Source: Blastocystis sp. Blastoise
Taxonomy: Eukaryota; Sar; Bigyra; Opalinata; Blastocystidae
Direction of reading: 5' to 3'
Assembly (NCBI GenBank): GCA_039096225.1
Contig: JBBPEB010000009.1
Location: 372,001 to 436,000 of the forward strand
Length of the DNA: 64,000 bases
The position numbers and the translations under genes were made by a program. Positions 1 to 14,290 of the stretch are shown piece after piece. The first letter of the stretch is position 1, and the number at the start of each line of letters is the position of its first letter. Under the pieces are notes generated by a model that was not told where the DNA came from, searched no databases, and worked only from the letters and a program-made list of their open reading frames with translations.

Positions 1-141
1 AATAAATATAATATATCCAATAATAATAAACATAATATAATAATAAATAATAAATAATAATATATCCAATAATAATAAACATAATAGAATAATAATAAAA
101 TAAATAATAATATATCCAATAATAATAAATATAATATATAC
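1..141. repeat. Intron with short tandem AT repeat
   Basis: This is intron sequence of the syntaxin-like gene at the left edge. A unit of about 55-60 bases built on AATAATATATCCAATAATAA is repeated three times (near 1-50, 50-105 and 105-135). It holds no coding signal. The donor of the minus-strand intron lies at 141. Confidence 0.6.
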
Positions 142-734
142 TTCTTGCTTCGCCTTTACACCTCTAATAAGTCCTGCCGTTTCTTCTTCATCTGCATCTT
201 TAGCTTCTTTTAGCTTCTTCTTTAAATCTTTCTTAGCCTATATATAGAACATTGATACTATTAAAACTAATTAAAATAATATATATATATAAATTATTAA
301 ATATTCCTATTCAAATGCTAATTAAAATATAAGAAATCATAAATAAATACCTCTTTTTGAGATTTTTCAAGAGCACTTTTCGTAGCATCCATATTATCTC
401 GAATGGATTTCACAAGATCACGAACATCATTTAAATAGCTTTTTCTTCGTATTATCTCATCTGTATCAATATATTGTGCAGCATCCTTACTAATATGATG
501 AGACTCCACATCACTAATGCATTTTTGTAACTCAGCTACTAACTCTTCCAATTCCTGAAGGTTCTGAAGCAACTTTTTTGTATCAATTCTAAACTGTGAT
601 GTATATGCAATAGCACCTTTAGCAACAATTGTAGACCATTTCTCATATAATTCACGTGTGACTGAGAGACGATGCTCCAAATCTTCCCGAACGTAAAAGT
701 AAGGATCTCCAGTAAAATCTTTAGACTTATTCAT
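142..734 (-). CDS. STX6: Syntaxin-6-like SNARE, N-terminal part (cut by window edge)
   Basis: Syntaxin 6/Tlg1 proteins are Qc-SNAREs of trans-Golgi and endosome fusion. Exon 1 (734-351, 128 codons) encodes an N-terminal syntaxin-6 domain: it opens with a DPYFYVREDLEH block, then RELYEKW, then three amphipathic helices, as in family members that begin DPFF-VV-EV and contain LFQRW. Exon 2 (237-142, 32 codons, phase 0) follows a 113-base intron with donor GTATTTA and acceptor TATATAG; it encodes a Lys/Glu-rich linker ending in VKAKQE. The next donor is at 141, so the SNARE motif and membrane anchor lie beyond the left edge. The ATG at 734 is the first in frame. The gene is divergent from the orphan gene at 992. 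The call rests on the N-terminal domain alone; a syntaxin-10/61 relative is equally possible. Confidence 0.82.
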
Positions 735-991
735 TTAATAAAACATATAATATCCTTAATAATTTTTGAAACATTTTTAGCAAAAAAAATTAACTGACTT
801 TTTTGTTTTATGTATTTTTATTATTTTAAGTATGAAGTGATATAGATTATATTCGAAAAAAATACAGTTTTGTAAACGTTCCACTTTTTTTTAATTTCAG
901 GATCCATTTATATATCCTATATAGGTCTTATCATGGAGGAATCATTGATCATATGCATATAAATGTTAGATTTTGACTTTGATAATAAGTC
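735..991. promoter_or_regulatory. Shared divergent promoter region
   Basis: This 257-base gap separates two divergent starts, so it probably carries both promoters. It contains short A and T runs and a motif CCTATATAGG-TCTTATCATGGAGG near 917-938. An ATG there opens only a ten-codon frame, so it could be an untranslated exon or a tiny upstream ORF. No defined factor site is recognised. Confidence 0.35.
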
Positions 992-1576
992 ATGATAGAG
1001 TTTCCAAAGGATTTGGAAGAGTATGAGCAGTATATGCATGGAAAATGTTTATTTGGTCAAGAAATTCTGTTGTTCTATGATGGTGATGAGCAGAAGCCAT
1101 ATGTAGCTGTTGTAGGTCACAATAGAAAGGTGATACCGAAGGATATCGATACAAGAATCTTTTATCATTTGAGTGAAGATGCAGATAATCGAGGTGATAG
1201 CGATATTATGCAAGAATATCTTACTGATTTTTACTTTAATCCAGAGAATCATAAAATCTATGGAGGATATACAGATCCAGAATATGGTTTTGTTTCTATT
1301 ACTAGTTATTATTCTTCTTATGAAAGAAAATATTATAAATCAAATAGAAATGGTCCTCAACATCATGATAATATATGGAAACGATCTGAGTTGAAGATAC
1401 AATGTTCTGGTCATTTTAAAATTCATCCTCGATATCATACATTTACTATGCCCTCTGAGTACTTGCCTGATATCATATTAAATAATGAAGGAAAAACATT
1501 ATATCTCCGTTGGAATTGTAAAGTTAACAAACAAATTAAACTTTTTATAGATGGAATCGAAGTGATTTATGAATGA
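992..1576 (+). CDS. Uncharacterised 194-residue protein
   Basis: This is a single open exon of 194 codons ending in TGA. I do not recognise the family. The protein is acidic and aromatic-rich, with no signal peptide or membrane segment. It has a Tyr/Asn-rich centre (ITSYYSSYERKYYKSNRNG) and a C-terminal part that looks like alternating beta strands (LYLRWNCKV, IKLFIDGIEVIYE). Its codon use is smooth and it contains more G and C than the intergenic DNA, so it is probably a real gene. Unlike most neighbours it has no intron. It lies between the divergent syntaxin gene and the convergent POLR1A gene, whose stop is only about 226 bases away. A small upstream exon ending near 920 cannot be excluded. 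Confidence 0.6.
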   Translation: MIEFPKDLEEYEQYMHGKCLFGQEILLFYDGDEQKPYVAVVGHNRKVIPKDIDTRIFYHLSEDADNRGDSDIMQEYLTDFYFNPENHKIYGGYTDPEYGFVSITSYYSSYERKYYKSNRNGPQHHDNIWKRSELKIQCSGHFKIHPRYHTFTMPSEYLPDIILNNEGKTLYLRWNCKVNKQIKLFIDGIEVIYE

Positions 1577-1802
1577 AATAAATATTTAATTGTTTGGTTG
1601 TAATAAATAAATATAAATAAATAAATAAATATATATATATATATAGAAAAAAACCCTTTAACAAAACAATTTTTAACAATAAAACAAAGATCTTTGATAT
1701 ACATATATAGACGAATGATAAGTTCAGGAAATATAAAGAACATAAGAGAAATGACATATATATCTAGTTTTATATAGAAAATGAATAAGGTAGTACTTAT
1801 GT

Positions 1803-2861
1803 TTAATTAACTGTAAGAGGTTGTACAATTTGACAAGCACCAGTACCTGATTTAATAACCTATATAAAGAAATAGTAAAATTTTGATAGAATAATAATAA
1901 TAATAATATATAGAATATAATAATAATAAACATAATAATAAACATAAAAAATATAATAAACATAATAATAATAATAAACACAATAATAATAATAAATATA
2001 ATAATAATAATAAATATAATAATAAATATAAACATCATAATACATACTTCACCTGTAGCGATTCTAGAAGAGGGTGATACCATAGAATCTTTATATCCAT
2101 AAAGAGAAGAGTTTTGTAAGAAATGTGTGGTAGTTTCATAAGACATTTGAAGAAGAGGTGAATCACAGTATTCGAGACCTTGTCTATTCATAGGACGGAA
2201 GCCTCCATCTTGAGTCATATAATCAGCAATAAGCATTAAATGTCTATAATCGACACTAATACCATAGACGGCAAAGACACTGTTAATTTGATGTACAATA
2301 GCATAACGAGCAGCTTCAACACCATATGTATGTAAAATAGCACCGATATCATTAGATTGAATGTGATTTACATCAACATCTTCACTAAACTGCCAAACAA
2401 CAGGGAAGTTAATACCTTCACATTGAACAACATATCTATCACTAGCGTTAGCATCGGATTTAGGTTTAAGATAGTTACAATTCTTAATACCTTGAACACT
2501 AGTAACTGTTAACTGTTCTGATACTTCTTCAGCTAAATTCAACTATATATATAATTATATTATTTATTAATAATAAATATATAATAAATATAATAATAAA
2601 AATAATAATAAAAATAATAATAAAAATAATAATAAAAATGAATATAATATAATATAAATACCATAAGGATCTTAGGAGCATTAGTAGGGAAGTCTAATTC
2701 AATAACCACTTCATTTGTAGGTATATAATAATAGACGCGACGATAGAACTTTACACGTTGACACATACCAAAGGGTTCAATAAATTCACATCCTTTAGGA
2801 AGATCAGCAATTAATAAGGAATAATCAACCTATATATAGATATAGAATCATAATAATTATA

Positions 2862-2903
<42 letters not shown>

Positions 2904-3990
2904 TAAATAATAATATATATACAGCAGTAGAGACAGTTGAGTGTTTAGTTGATTTAGCTTTAGTAAAAGTAGTCACATCTTGTTCTTTAATCTTCATTTG
3001 AAGGTCTTTAGCAGTCTTAATATCAGATATATCAACATCAGGATATTTATTCTTAAAAGTAACTAAATCAGCTTGGAAGCGAGAAGCTAAACGTTGTTTC
3101 TTATTCTCTTTAGCTTCTTCCGTTTCATCATCACTTTCTAATTCATTAATATCATTATTATCACTGTCACTATCACTATTATTATTATTATCTTCTTTCT
3201 TCTCTTCTTCTTCATCAGATTTCTCCATATAATTATCATCATCCTCATAAGCAGCTGTTTCTTTCTTAGAACCAAACTTTAATGTACCTTGTTCATCATT
3301 ATCTTCTTGTTCATCATCGTCATCATCATCATCTTCGGAGTCCGCTACGGGTTTTACTATATCCTTTTGTTGATTCTTTGATAATTTGACTTGATCATTA
3401 AGAGAAGTATCTTTAGCTCCGAAGAGACTATTTAAGTTATATACATTACCACCTCTCTTGGCTTTCTTTAATTCTTTTATAATCTATATAATAATAATAA
3501 TAAAGATAAACATAATAATAATAATAAAGATAATAACAATATTATATATATACAGCTTGACAGAAATTAGGGAGATATCCTTCTTTGATGAATCCCAGGA
3601 GAGTTTCTTTGTTAATACCGTGAACTCTATTAATATCCTCTATATTAGCAAGGTGCATATGAACTTTATATCTACGAACATAACCACTATTAGGTACCAA
3701 AGGATCTTTCTTAACAATTTGTTCATAAACAGTGAAATTCTCATGGGGATCTAATAATTCTTCTAATTGTAAACGATGTAATTCTCTTACTATATTCTCA
3801 GCCTATTTAAATAATATAATAAGATAATAATAATAATATATAATAATATATAATAATATATAATAATAATATATATATATACATGTATTTGTTGTCTATC
3901 TGCCTTTAAAGGTATTTCCATGAGAGGAGTCTTAATGGCCTGAGAAGCAGTCATAATAATTTCACGTAAACGAGGAATACCTATAGTAAT

Positions 3991-4048
<58 letters not shown>

Positions 4049-7000
4049 TTAATAATAAAAATAATAAAATAAAAATAAAAATAATAAAATAAAAATAAAA
4101 ATTAATAAAAAAAAAAAAAAAATAATAATAATAATAAAAAAAATAATAAATATAAAAATGAATAATAATAATATACCAAGTGTAACATTAACGGCACCAT
4201 GTCCAGCTAAATGGAATGTATTTAAAGTCATTTGAGTAGAAGGTTCACCAATAGATTGACCTGTAATAACACCTACAGCTTCACCTGGTTCTATTTCACT
4301 TCTCATACTCTTTAACCACATTAATAATTTAAATCCACTAGCTTCAATTTCACCTTTACCCTCCTCTTTCTTCTTCTCTGTTTCTTTATCTAATAATATA
4401 CCTTCAGGATTACGTTTACAATAATTAACTAATTGATCTTCAAATTGTTCACTAACTGCACCTACATTTCTACTTATATTTAATTGAGTATTCACAGGAT
4501 CAGGTACTCTTAAACGAATTATAGGAATACGAACACCATATTCACTATCAAAGATAACCGCGGGAATCTTCTTACATTTTGTTTGATCATCACTATAAAC
4601 AATATCATATTTAATAATATTATTCTTATTTCTAATATTGATAATAACCGCGGGTACGAAGTCTCTACTAATATTACCTAATCTCCATTCTCCATTAGGA
4701 TTCACAAGACGACGTGCTTCTATAACACTACTTTCTTTATATAAATATATATCACCTTTTTCATTACAAGCTTTTTCTTCTTCTAATTCTTTCATAACAA
4801 CACGACGTTCCTCATGTTTAATTACACTATTTTCCATATCTAAGCCAGTATCTTTAAAGTAATTATCATATACACCAAATTTATACATAAGTGTTTTATA
4901 ATTACGAGCTAAGAAAGATAATTGACTATCTGTACCTTCCATATATTTAGATTTAGAAACATCAATACCATCATCACCATATAAGAATTGAATAACATTT
5001 CCTTCACTATTACGTACTGTATAATCATATTGAACAACTAAATCTTCTAAATGTTTAATAACACAACGTTGTAAATATCCAGAACGACTAGTTTTAACAG
5101 CAGTATCAACTAAACCTTCACGGCCAGCCATACAATGGAAGAAATACTCTTGAGGACGAATACCTGTTAAGAAACGATCACTAACAAATCCACCAGCTCT
5201 AGGTAAGACATCATAAGGAGAAAAAGAAGGTAATGCTTTACCACTTGGCATAATAGGTACACGACGACCTTCTAATTCTTGTTGACCTAAACAACAAGAT
5301 ACTTGGGAATGATTAACTATAGAACCTTTAGCACCTGATTGAACTAAACAACTAAAACAATTCTTTGGGAAATTCAAAATTAAACCATGAGGAAGACATA
5401 CTTGAATAATCTCTATAATTATATTATTTAGTATATTAATAATAATAAAAAATAACTAAAAATAATAAAAATAAAATAATAATAATAAAATAATAATAAT
5501 AAAATAATAATAAACAATAATAAAAAAAATAATAATAAAAATGATAAAAAATAAATAAAATGCATACCTGAAGAAATAGGAGATACAATAGCTTTCATAG
5601 CATTATCAAGATCAATACCAAATTCTTTATTTGTACTAATATACTTCTTTCTAATTTCTAAACGAATTCTAGCTTTCTTTTCTTCAAAAGTCATATCTTT
5701 CATTTCATCTTTTAATTCAAGGAATGTTTCTAAGCCATTTACAGCTCTATTAACACTATCATCAATAATAGCTCTTCTTTGTTTTTCTGATTTTTCATTT
5801 AAAATTAAATCATCCATAGTACAAGTAAAACCATGTTTTTGAAGGAAATAAGTAAATAAACGACCAAAACAACTTAATGTATTACTAGCCATATCAGCAC
5901 CATATATTTCATATATACCATGAATAAGAGAATAAGTAGTAGCACCATATAAACTCTTATCTAAAACACCTCTTAATAATTCATTATCTTCGACAAGTAC
6001 TAATTGTTCTCCTAACTGAGGACCCGTAACATTCTTTCCTTCACCCCACGCTTTATCACCTACTTTAGCTTTACCCGTATAATTAATAGGAGGAAGAGAA
6101 CCAATTAAATGATTTAATATAGAAGTAATGACTTGTTTACCTGTCCATAAAGGTTGAGGCTTATATATACAAGGAGGTACAATCTTAACAAAAGCAGTAG
6201 TACGACCTTTATCTATACCTGCAATAGCTACATATAATAATTGTTGATATTCTTCACGAGTAAGGAAAGTATCACGTTTAGTTAATAAGAAACCAGAAGC
6301 TACATGATCCTATATATAAGTTGGCATAGGATTATTATTAGTAAATAATAAATAATAAATAATAAATAATAATAATAATAATAAATATATAATATATACT
6401 TGAATAAGACCTCTAAGAGGAGATCCATCCTTAGCAGATACATATTGATATTTAGCACAAACAATATTATAAGCTTCAGCTCTGGCCATTTCATTTTGAG
6501 GGAAATGAATATTAATTTCATCACCATCAAAATCAGCATTAAAAGTATTACAATTACTGTAATGCATACGAATAGTTTGACGACTAGAATGTAATATACG
6601 AGTCTTTAAAGCCATAATAGATGCCTTATGAACTATATACAGGAGAGAGACAATAAGTATAATAATAATTAGAATAATAAATAGAGTATATACGTGTAGG
6701 TTGTCTATTCACAAGAACAATATCACCATCCTGAAGATTTCTCCATACTCTCTTGACTCTATAGAATATTAATAATAAATATATTAATAATAAATATAAT
6801 AAATATAATAATAAACATAATAATAATATAATAAATATATACTTATTTTGAGCATTAATACTCTTATTAAGAAGTGTTTTAGCTAAAGCTTTTCTTTGTC
6901 CTCTATTACGTCTTGAGAGATCAATTAAACGACCTCCTTCTTCTTCTACATAACGAGCACCAGGATATTCTTCAATACCATTCTCTACACGTTGACGAAG

Positions 7001-7346
7001 CATAGCAATATTATAGGAAGTAACAGGTTCAGGATAAATAAGTTCTTTAGCAAAACGAAGAGGTATACCTACTTCATCAGTATCTATATAGGGATCAGGA
7101 GCAATAACAGAACGAGCAGCGAAATTCACACGTTTACCCATCATATTCATACGGAATAAACCTTCTTTCTTTTCTAATAACTGACGAATACCAGAAGATG
7201 TTTCTCCACCTCTGGTCTTACTACTATCAATATATGCATTAACATTATCTTGCATCTCAATCCAATCATCAATAGCCTTATGAATTGTATATTCATCCTT
7301 ACCTTCTAATTCTATATATATATATATATTATTATTGTTATTAATC

Positions 7347-7385
<39 letters not shown>

Positions 7386-7711
7386 GTTGTTTGCCTTCTA
7401 AAGTATCTTTAACACCTAATTGCATCATTTGATAATTCAAACGTAATATTTTAGATAAGTAAACATTTTGAGGATGTTCGAACATTTCTCCATGTAAATG
7501 TTGAGGGGGTCTGAAACGAGAAGGAGTTACAGGTAATACACGAAGGAAAAATACACGATATCCATCAGTTTCATCTTTATCCGTCATAAAACCAACAGAA
7601 GTAACTTGAGGAATATAAATAAGATTAATAATTTCTCTTTCTTTAGTCCATAATTCATGTAATTGGAATTCAACTTCAAGTGGAGGAACATATCTATATA
7701 ATAATAATAAT

Positions 7712-7742
<31 letters not shown>

Positions 7743-9049
7743 CTTAGCCCCTGTATCAATATCTTCTTCTTCTTCTATTTCATCTTCATCTTTCCCTACG
7801 ATAGCATCTTCTAATCCTAATTCTTCTTGAACTTTCATAGATATATCTAACTTATTTGGTTTATCTAATATATGACCAATATCCACATCTTCTTCAGGAT
7901 CAATCTCGGCAGCTTCCATATCTATATCTTCAGCACCTTCTACTTTATTTAACTATAGATAATAATAATATAAATAATAATAATATAAATATAATAATAA
8001 ACATAATAATAATAACATAAGCATAATAATAATAATATACATAGTCAAGAGAAGATAATTCAAGAAGTGGTTTTACAATACGACCTCTGGCAGCATTATT
8101 ACGAATATTCTTCTTACTTAAATTACGAAGGAAAATCTTTGAATAACCATCTCTTCGTACAGAGGGACTGAAACAGCCACAATTAGCACACTTCTGACTA
8201 GGAATATTCTTAACATAACTACTAATTAACTCACGATAATAACGACGAGCATGAGCATAGACTTTAGGATCTTTTGAATCAGTCTTAGCAGCAGCTAATT
8301 TAGCTTCATATTTAGCAAAAACAGACTAAAAAATAATAATAATAATAATTAAAAAAATAATAATAATAATAATTAAAAAAATAATAATAATAATTAAAAA
8401 AAAAATAATAATAATAATTAAAAAAAAAAAACATTTAATTAAAAAATATCACAAACATCTATATAAATACTTCAATTCTTTCAGAACGTTCTTCTGAGCT
8501 TTCTCTTAGATTTCCATTAGCAGATTCCATTTCAGTAGGTAAATCCATGGCTTCCTTTAAACAACCTCTATTGATAAGCTTTAATTGTAAAGCAACACGA
8601 CGAGTAATAGCGGAATTAATTCTAAAATGATGGCAAAATTGACATTCATGTTTAAATAAAGAAAGTAAAATAGGAAATAATATAGGATTATAAACAGGAA
8701 CTTCAAGTTCAATATGTCCCATATGTCCAGGACAATCCTATAGGATAAAATAACAAATGAAAAATAATAAAAAGAAAAAATGTACTTCAAAAGATCTTAA
8801 ACAAGTAGGACACTTTTGGTGGAATTCATTAGGACCTAAAGCAGGATCATAAAGACCACTATAGATATTTAATAAAGAATAAAAAAAAAGATTAATCAAA
8901 TACTCAGCGACAGGTTTGTTATCGGCATCAAAAGCAACTGGTGAGACAATACGTTTGACACTCATCTTTTTAACTTCTTCTGGCTTGAAAAATCCAAAAC
9001 CAGTGGATACAATTTCATGGGTAAGGGGAGTAGCAAGAAGATTTTCCAT
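1803..9049 (-). CDS. POLR1A: RNA polymerase I largest subunit (A190/RPA1)
   Basis: This is the catalytic largest subunit of nuclear RNA polymerase I, which makes precursor rRNA in the nucleolus. About 17 exons can be joined in frame. The start at 9049 gives [19 protein letters not shown]. Exon 2 has the clamp zinc motif CPTCLRSFE; exon 3 (8737-8471) has the Pol I signature [18 protein letters not shown]. The rudder/lid region [18 protein letters not shown] is near 7150. The Mg-binding loop [15 protein letters not shown] is near 6515, in an exon opening with [12 protein letters not shown]. The bridge/trigger region [20 protein letters not shown] is near 4230. A Pol I-type acidic linker lies at 3100-3380. 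The C-terminus carries [17 protein letters not shown] and RPMNRQG. The stop is at 1803. Introns are 45-190 bases of AAT/TA repeat. I see no broken exon. Two CCGCGG palindromes lie in the exon at 4179-5414. Confidence 0.97.
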
Positions 9050-9395
9050 TTTTCTATATAAGATTCGACTAGACTTAGGTATCTAATACATACTAGACCG
9101 AAATATCTCGAAGAAAGGATAAAACCCTTGCTAATTCTTTTATAGGAAATATAAATGAAACAGTAACTGACCACAAATCGAGATTAAAGGAAATCTATGA
9201 TATTGGCTATGCTATTTTCGTATCCCCGTGGAAATCACTTTTTCCTCGCTATTCACCTCAAAGATGCCATTGCCTTCCTGAAAGCGTTTTGTCTCTTATT
9301 TAAATAAACTTTCTAAGGGAAGTGATTCATTCTTTCAGGGAAAGGATTCACTTTTTTTTTGGGAACAAATTCAACAAATACTAAGTCCATATCAT
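9050..9395. promoter_or_regulatory. Divergent promoter between POLR1A and the transferase gene
   Basis: This gap of about 346 bases lies between divergent starts. It is less AT-rich than other spacers. It contains TCCCCGTGGAAAT at 9223-9234, one mismatch from the palindrome CCCRYGGG that otherwise occurs in exons. It also holds poly-T runs at 9350-9360. No other feature is supported. Confidence 0.35.
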
Positions 9396-10768
9396 ATGAG
9401 TTTATCAAGGCCTATGAAGTTTTTTCTTGTTGTTTGCCTTTCTATCTTTCTTGTAGTAAGTTTTATTTTCATATATTCTTTCGATGATTTCGCAATTTTG
9501 TTTTTAGTTTATGCAACTCTCTGTAATTATATCGACAATCATGGTAAGAAATGGTATGGAAATGAATGAATCTAGTAATAATGCTAATTTATATAGTTGC
9601 AAAAGAAAGTCAGGTTAATTATGGTTTATTCTTTCAACCTGTATGTTTCATATTATTTCTTATTATTAGTGTATCTTATTATCTTTGAATTTATAGTATC
9701 ATGAAACAGCAAATGACGTTGACGTTCGTTTATTTGATGTACCTCCACCTAAAGAAGAGTATTTTCATTCTATTCTATATTTATTGAAATGAGAAACCTA
9801 TGAATATTCATATAGGTATCTATTGGTTCTTGGTATGACAACTGGACCTATTAATAAAGTATTTTTCTTTTTTCTTTTAAAAAAATATTTTAGTTATAAT
9901 CCTTTGTAAGGATGTATAAAGTTATTGTATATATATTCATTATTATTAGGAAAAGAACTTTTATATGAATACCATGAAGGCTTTATTAATGTATCCTGAA
10001 GTATTATTAGTTTTATTTACAGATACGAAAGAATGGTGTACTATCGCTAGATCTTTAGGGATACGATATATATATAAACCTGTGTATATAGTTTTATTAT
10101 TATTATTATTATTTATATTTTATTATTATTCTATTTTATTATTATTCTATTTTATTATTTATTATTTATATCTTATACTATAAAAGTGACTTTTTATAAA
10201 TTATAATACATTCATAAACAAATGATTAATATTACATATAGACTATTATCATTAATCTCTATATTATTCTATATATACATAGTCTTAATGAGTATAATAT
10301 ACCCTTTTTAACACCTATGTTACAAACATTAGAATCTAATTTTAATGGTTATTTCTATGGATTTATTAATAGCGATATTCTCGTGGGACAACGCGTCATC
10401 GACGTACTTGAACAACTCAAACAAAAACGAGAAAACCATCAAATTAAAGATAAAATATTTTATATATATATATATTTTTAATCTTAATAATAAGAATAAT
10501 ATATATATGCATGTATGAGTATTAATAATTATCTATAAATTATCTGTATTGAAATATATTAAAGATAATGCTATATATATATAAATGATAATTATTGTTT
10601 AAAAGAATATATATATTTAGATATTTATCTCTGGTCGTCGAATTAACGTAGTTTTCCCTTTTAATTTCGAGATTCCCACGAATAAAACGGAATATGAAGA
10701 ATTCCTCGTCAATACCGTGTATAATCCTACAAAGAAGAATAAAAATATCGTTTATCATTATTGCTCAG

Positions 10769-10814
<46 letters not shown>

Positions 10815-11736
10815 TAATTCTATACTGTTGTTTATATATGTTTTTATGATATAATTAATTGAATATAATGTATACATATAATTATAATAAACTATTATTA
10901 TAGAATCATAATATTATGTTTATTTTTAAATTTCATTCTAAAAATATTATATATATATATATATATAATTTTTATAGGATTTGTTTATACATACAAAAGG
11001 TACTTATTCCTATGACGATTTGTACTTCATCGTCATCGCTCGTAACGGCTATGACACCCTCCTTATGGATGTTATGGGGAATGATCCGACTGTCTCTACA
11101 GTCACTCTAGACTGGGAAGGTATATTTATAATATATATATATATATTATAATTATTATTATAATATATATATGTTTTATAATAATTATTATAATATATAT
11201 ATATTATAATTCATGATTCTATTTAATAATAATAATTATTTTCGCATGTATATATATATATATATATATAATTATCTCTCTATATATCTAGCAATGTTAG
11301 TACATCAAACGGGAAAACATTCTTTATCTACATTTCAATTATTTGAAAATAACTTTTTATATAATTTAAATGATAAGGATTTAGCTTGGAATTATATTGG
11401 TATGAGAAAAAGAAGCACAGAAAATAAAGATTTTGTCGGTCTTCCTTTTTATAAGTATCTAGATAGCTTTAATGGGAGATATGATAAGTTTAATTGCCAT
11501 CGCGAACTAGACTATTTTGTGAGTATATATATATTATATACTATCTATTTCTTGTATTTCTATCTCATTTATATAATATTATTTTTGTTATATTTAACTT
11601 TTTTTATTATGTATTTAATATTTTTTTCGTAGTATATTTTATTTCTCTCTCTCTTTATATATATATTTTTTAATTGTTGCATTTCATTTTTTTCATTCTA
11701 TACTTAATATTTCTTCGTATTATAGTATTTCTCTCT

Positions 11737-11783
<47 letters not shown>

Positions 11784-12702
11784 CTTATTCGAATAATACT
11801 GTTCAGGTATATAAATATGATGGTGATGATCATTATTCAAAAGACGAACTTACTCTCATTCTGAAATATATGAAGAATTATAAATGTATATATATATTTA
11901 TTATTATTATTATTAGATTTATTATATTTATTATTATATTTATTATATTTATATATAATTGAAATTTGAATTATTATTAATATTATTATTATATATATAT
12001 ATATAGATTGTTTTGTGGCTAGTGTTCGATCTGAATCCTATATACATCACACTCTATGTGACCAAGTTATATATATGATGGAAGCTGTACCTCATAATCT
12101 GTATATATATATATAGTATTAATACTAGTATTATATATATAATATAATTAAAATATATATATATATATATAGACCACAATATCCTGATAAATGGAAGATT
12201 AATAGAGAACAACAGTATATATATATAATATATATATAGTATAATATATATAATATATATAGATTTGGTTTATATCCAACAAAATGTAGTAGTTTCATTA
12301 GAGAAGTGATGGATGCTATGAAATATATTGTTCATGCAAATTATGTGTTTTTACCGCGGGTCTGTTCTTTCCCTATAGCAAATGCTATCATATCCTTTTC
12401 TTTTATTGTATCTATTCAAATAAATATGATTATTGGATATTATATATTATAGAATATATTATAATATATATAATAAATATATAATAATATATTATATATT
12501 CTATTATATATACCCTTAATTTATTTACTATGATTATATACAGAGTTATTCAGCTATTTTATATATATATGAAGAAGCAGAAGTCGATCTTGAAGAAAAG
12601 AAACTATTTTATAATAATTATTTTGTTCTGGATAAACTTCCTCTTAACCGTATGATTGATGGACATATATATACGTATTTACTTGTTACGAAACCTTTAT
12701 AA
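9396..12702 (+). CDS. Golgi-type GT-A glycosyltransferase-like protein
   Basis: This multi-exon gene probably encodes a type II membrane glycosyltransferase of the nucleotide-diphospho-sugar transferase fold. The first exon (ATG 9396) gives a short basic end and a hydrophobic anchor, FFLVVCLSIFLV. Later exons show the family's order of motifs: LLVLFTDTKEW (near 10005), YGFINSDILVGQ (near 10350; the NSD triad is the likely metal/sugar-nucleotide site), GRRINVVFPF (near 10630), IARNGYDTLLMDV (near 11030), MLVHQTGKHS (near 11294) and an aromatic C-terminal part ending TYLLVTKPL. Introns are 40-200 bases with TA-rich ends. Phase between the first two exons is uncertain, because two frames are open there; the frame giving QVNYGLFFQP fits the later exons. 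A CCGCGG palindrome sits at the donor at 12354. Donor and acceptor sugars cannot be inferred. Confidence 0.65.
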
Positions 12703-13274
12703 ATAAATATCTATCTTTTTTTTAGCTAACAATTCTTATCATTCTATAATAATTCTTTCTTTTTCTTTTTTCCTTTTTTCATGTCTTTCATACAAATTAT
12801 TTTTGTGTCTATTTTATGTGAATTTCAGTTTTATAAATTATTTATTTTGTCACTACTGCCTATTGGTGCACTATCGATGCAATATATAATTCTTTAATCT
12901 TCTCCTATCATTGTATTGCATAGATATTCATCCTGATTTGTGCATTTATCTCAATGAATTTATTTATTTATTTTTTATTTATTTGATATATATTGTTGAC
13001 TTTTTATTTGATATATACATATCAGATCTATCAAATTAGGAATGAACATCACTTAAGAATCGTCAGATATACATAAGATGAAGATTTCGAAACATTTTTT
13101 CCTTTCTTTTTCTTCTGGATTGTTCAGTAGATACTCATAGCTATAATAAAATGAGCTTATATTTTTTAAAAATAATATAATGGCTGCTGACAAAGTTAAA
13201 GAGCAACAAAAAGTAAATCATTTCAAAAAAGACCGGGAAAATTTTAAATTTCTATTTATTTCATTAAAATAAGT
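12703..13274. other. Spacer before HUS1 with a short upstream ORF
   Basis: This is a T-rich intergenic stretch. An ATG at 13180 opens MAADKVKEQQK, after which a GTAAAT donor-like site occurs. Joining it to the acceptor before HUS1 puts a stop in frame, so it is best read as an upstream ORF or a non-coding leader exon. Nothing else is seen. Confidence 0.35.
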
Positions 13275-14243
13275 ATGAAGTTTAGAGCTGTAATAAAATT
13301 TGAATTCTTTGATGTGTTTGCAGGTATTTCATATTAAAATGATACTTATTAAAATCAGGTGTAATTGCTGCTCAATCGAAATTATCTGATAAATTATGTT
13401 TTATGCTTGAAAATGGATGTATTAAGATATGTGCAATGAGACCTGATCGATCATTCTCCTCCTATTGCGATATTAAAAATGTATGTGTTATTCATATTTC
13501 TGTAATTAACATTAAAAAGGATTTATTTGACAACTACATTATTCAAAGTAAAGATAAGAATAAAATATCTTTTGAAATCTCTGGTTCAAATTTAATGAAG
13601 GTCATTAATGGTATTTTAAGACATATTATTCTTAGTTTAGAATTCAATAATGATTTATTCAACTATGAATAGGAATTAAAAATATAAAAGGATTGATCTT
13701 GAAGCTTACTGTAAGAGATGGTCAATCTTGTTTGACGTTTGAAATCTCTATGATTGATATCTCCCATTTAAAGCAAGATATTCCTATACAATTGCTTTCT
13801 GGACAAGATACAGATGCTTATCGTGAACCACAAACTATTCCACCAAAAGCATATCTAGATATATATTATTTTAATTATTATTTTATGTATTATCATAGAT
13901 ACTTTTATTATGTTTCTTATCCTTAAGAATATAATTATATATATATATATAGTTAAAATTACGTTTATCTTCGTTACAGGAATTACGAGAGGTTTTAGGC
14001 CGTATGCGTATAACAGAAGACACTATATATATTACGGCTACCTCCAACGGATTACTTGAAGTCATGTATCTATATATTATTTATTATATTTGATATAAAT
14101 ATTTATTATAAAGAATATATCATTATTTTTATAGAATGATATATATTTATTATAAATAAATATATATATATATAGGTCTAGAAATCAGTCTGTAGAAATG
14201 AAAACATCGTTTAATAATATACAAGTATTAAAAGGGGAAGAAG

Positions 14244-14290
<47 letters not shown>

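Noticed and set aside
4638-4862. Plus-strand frame opposite POLR1A
   Set aside because: Antisense shadow of a well-conserved Pol I exon.
13180-13212. Upstream MAADKVKEQQK as the first HUS1 exon
   Set aside because: Joining it to the HUS1 exon by the visible donor and acceptor gives an early stop; the conserved MKFRA start at 13275 is better.
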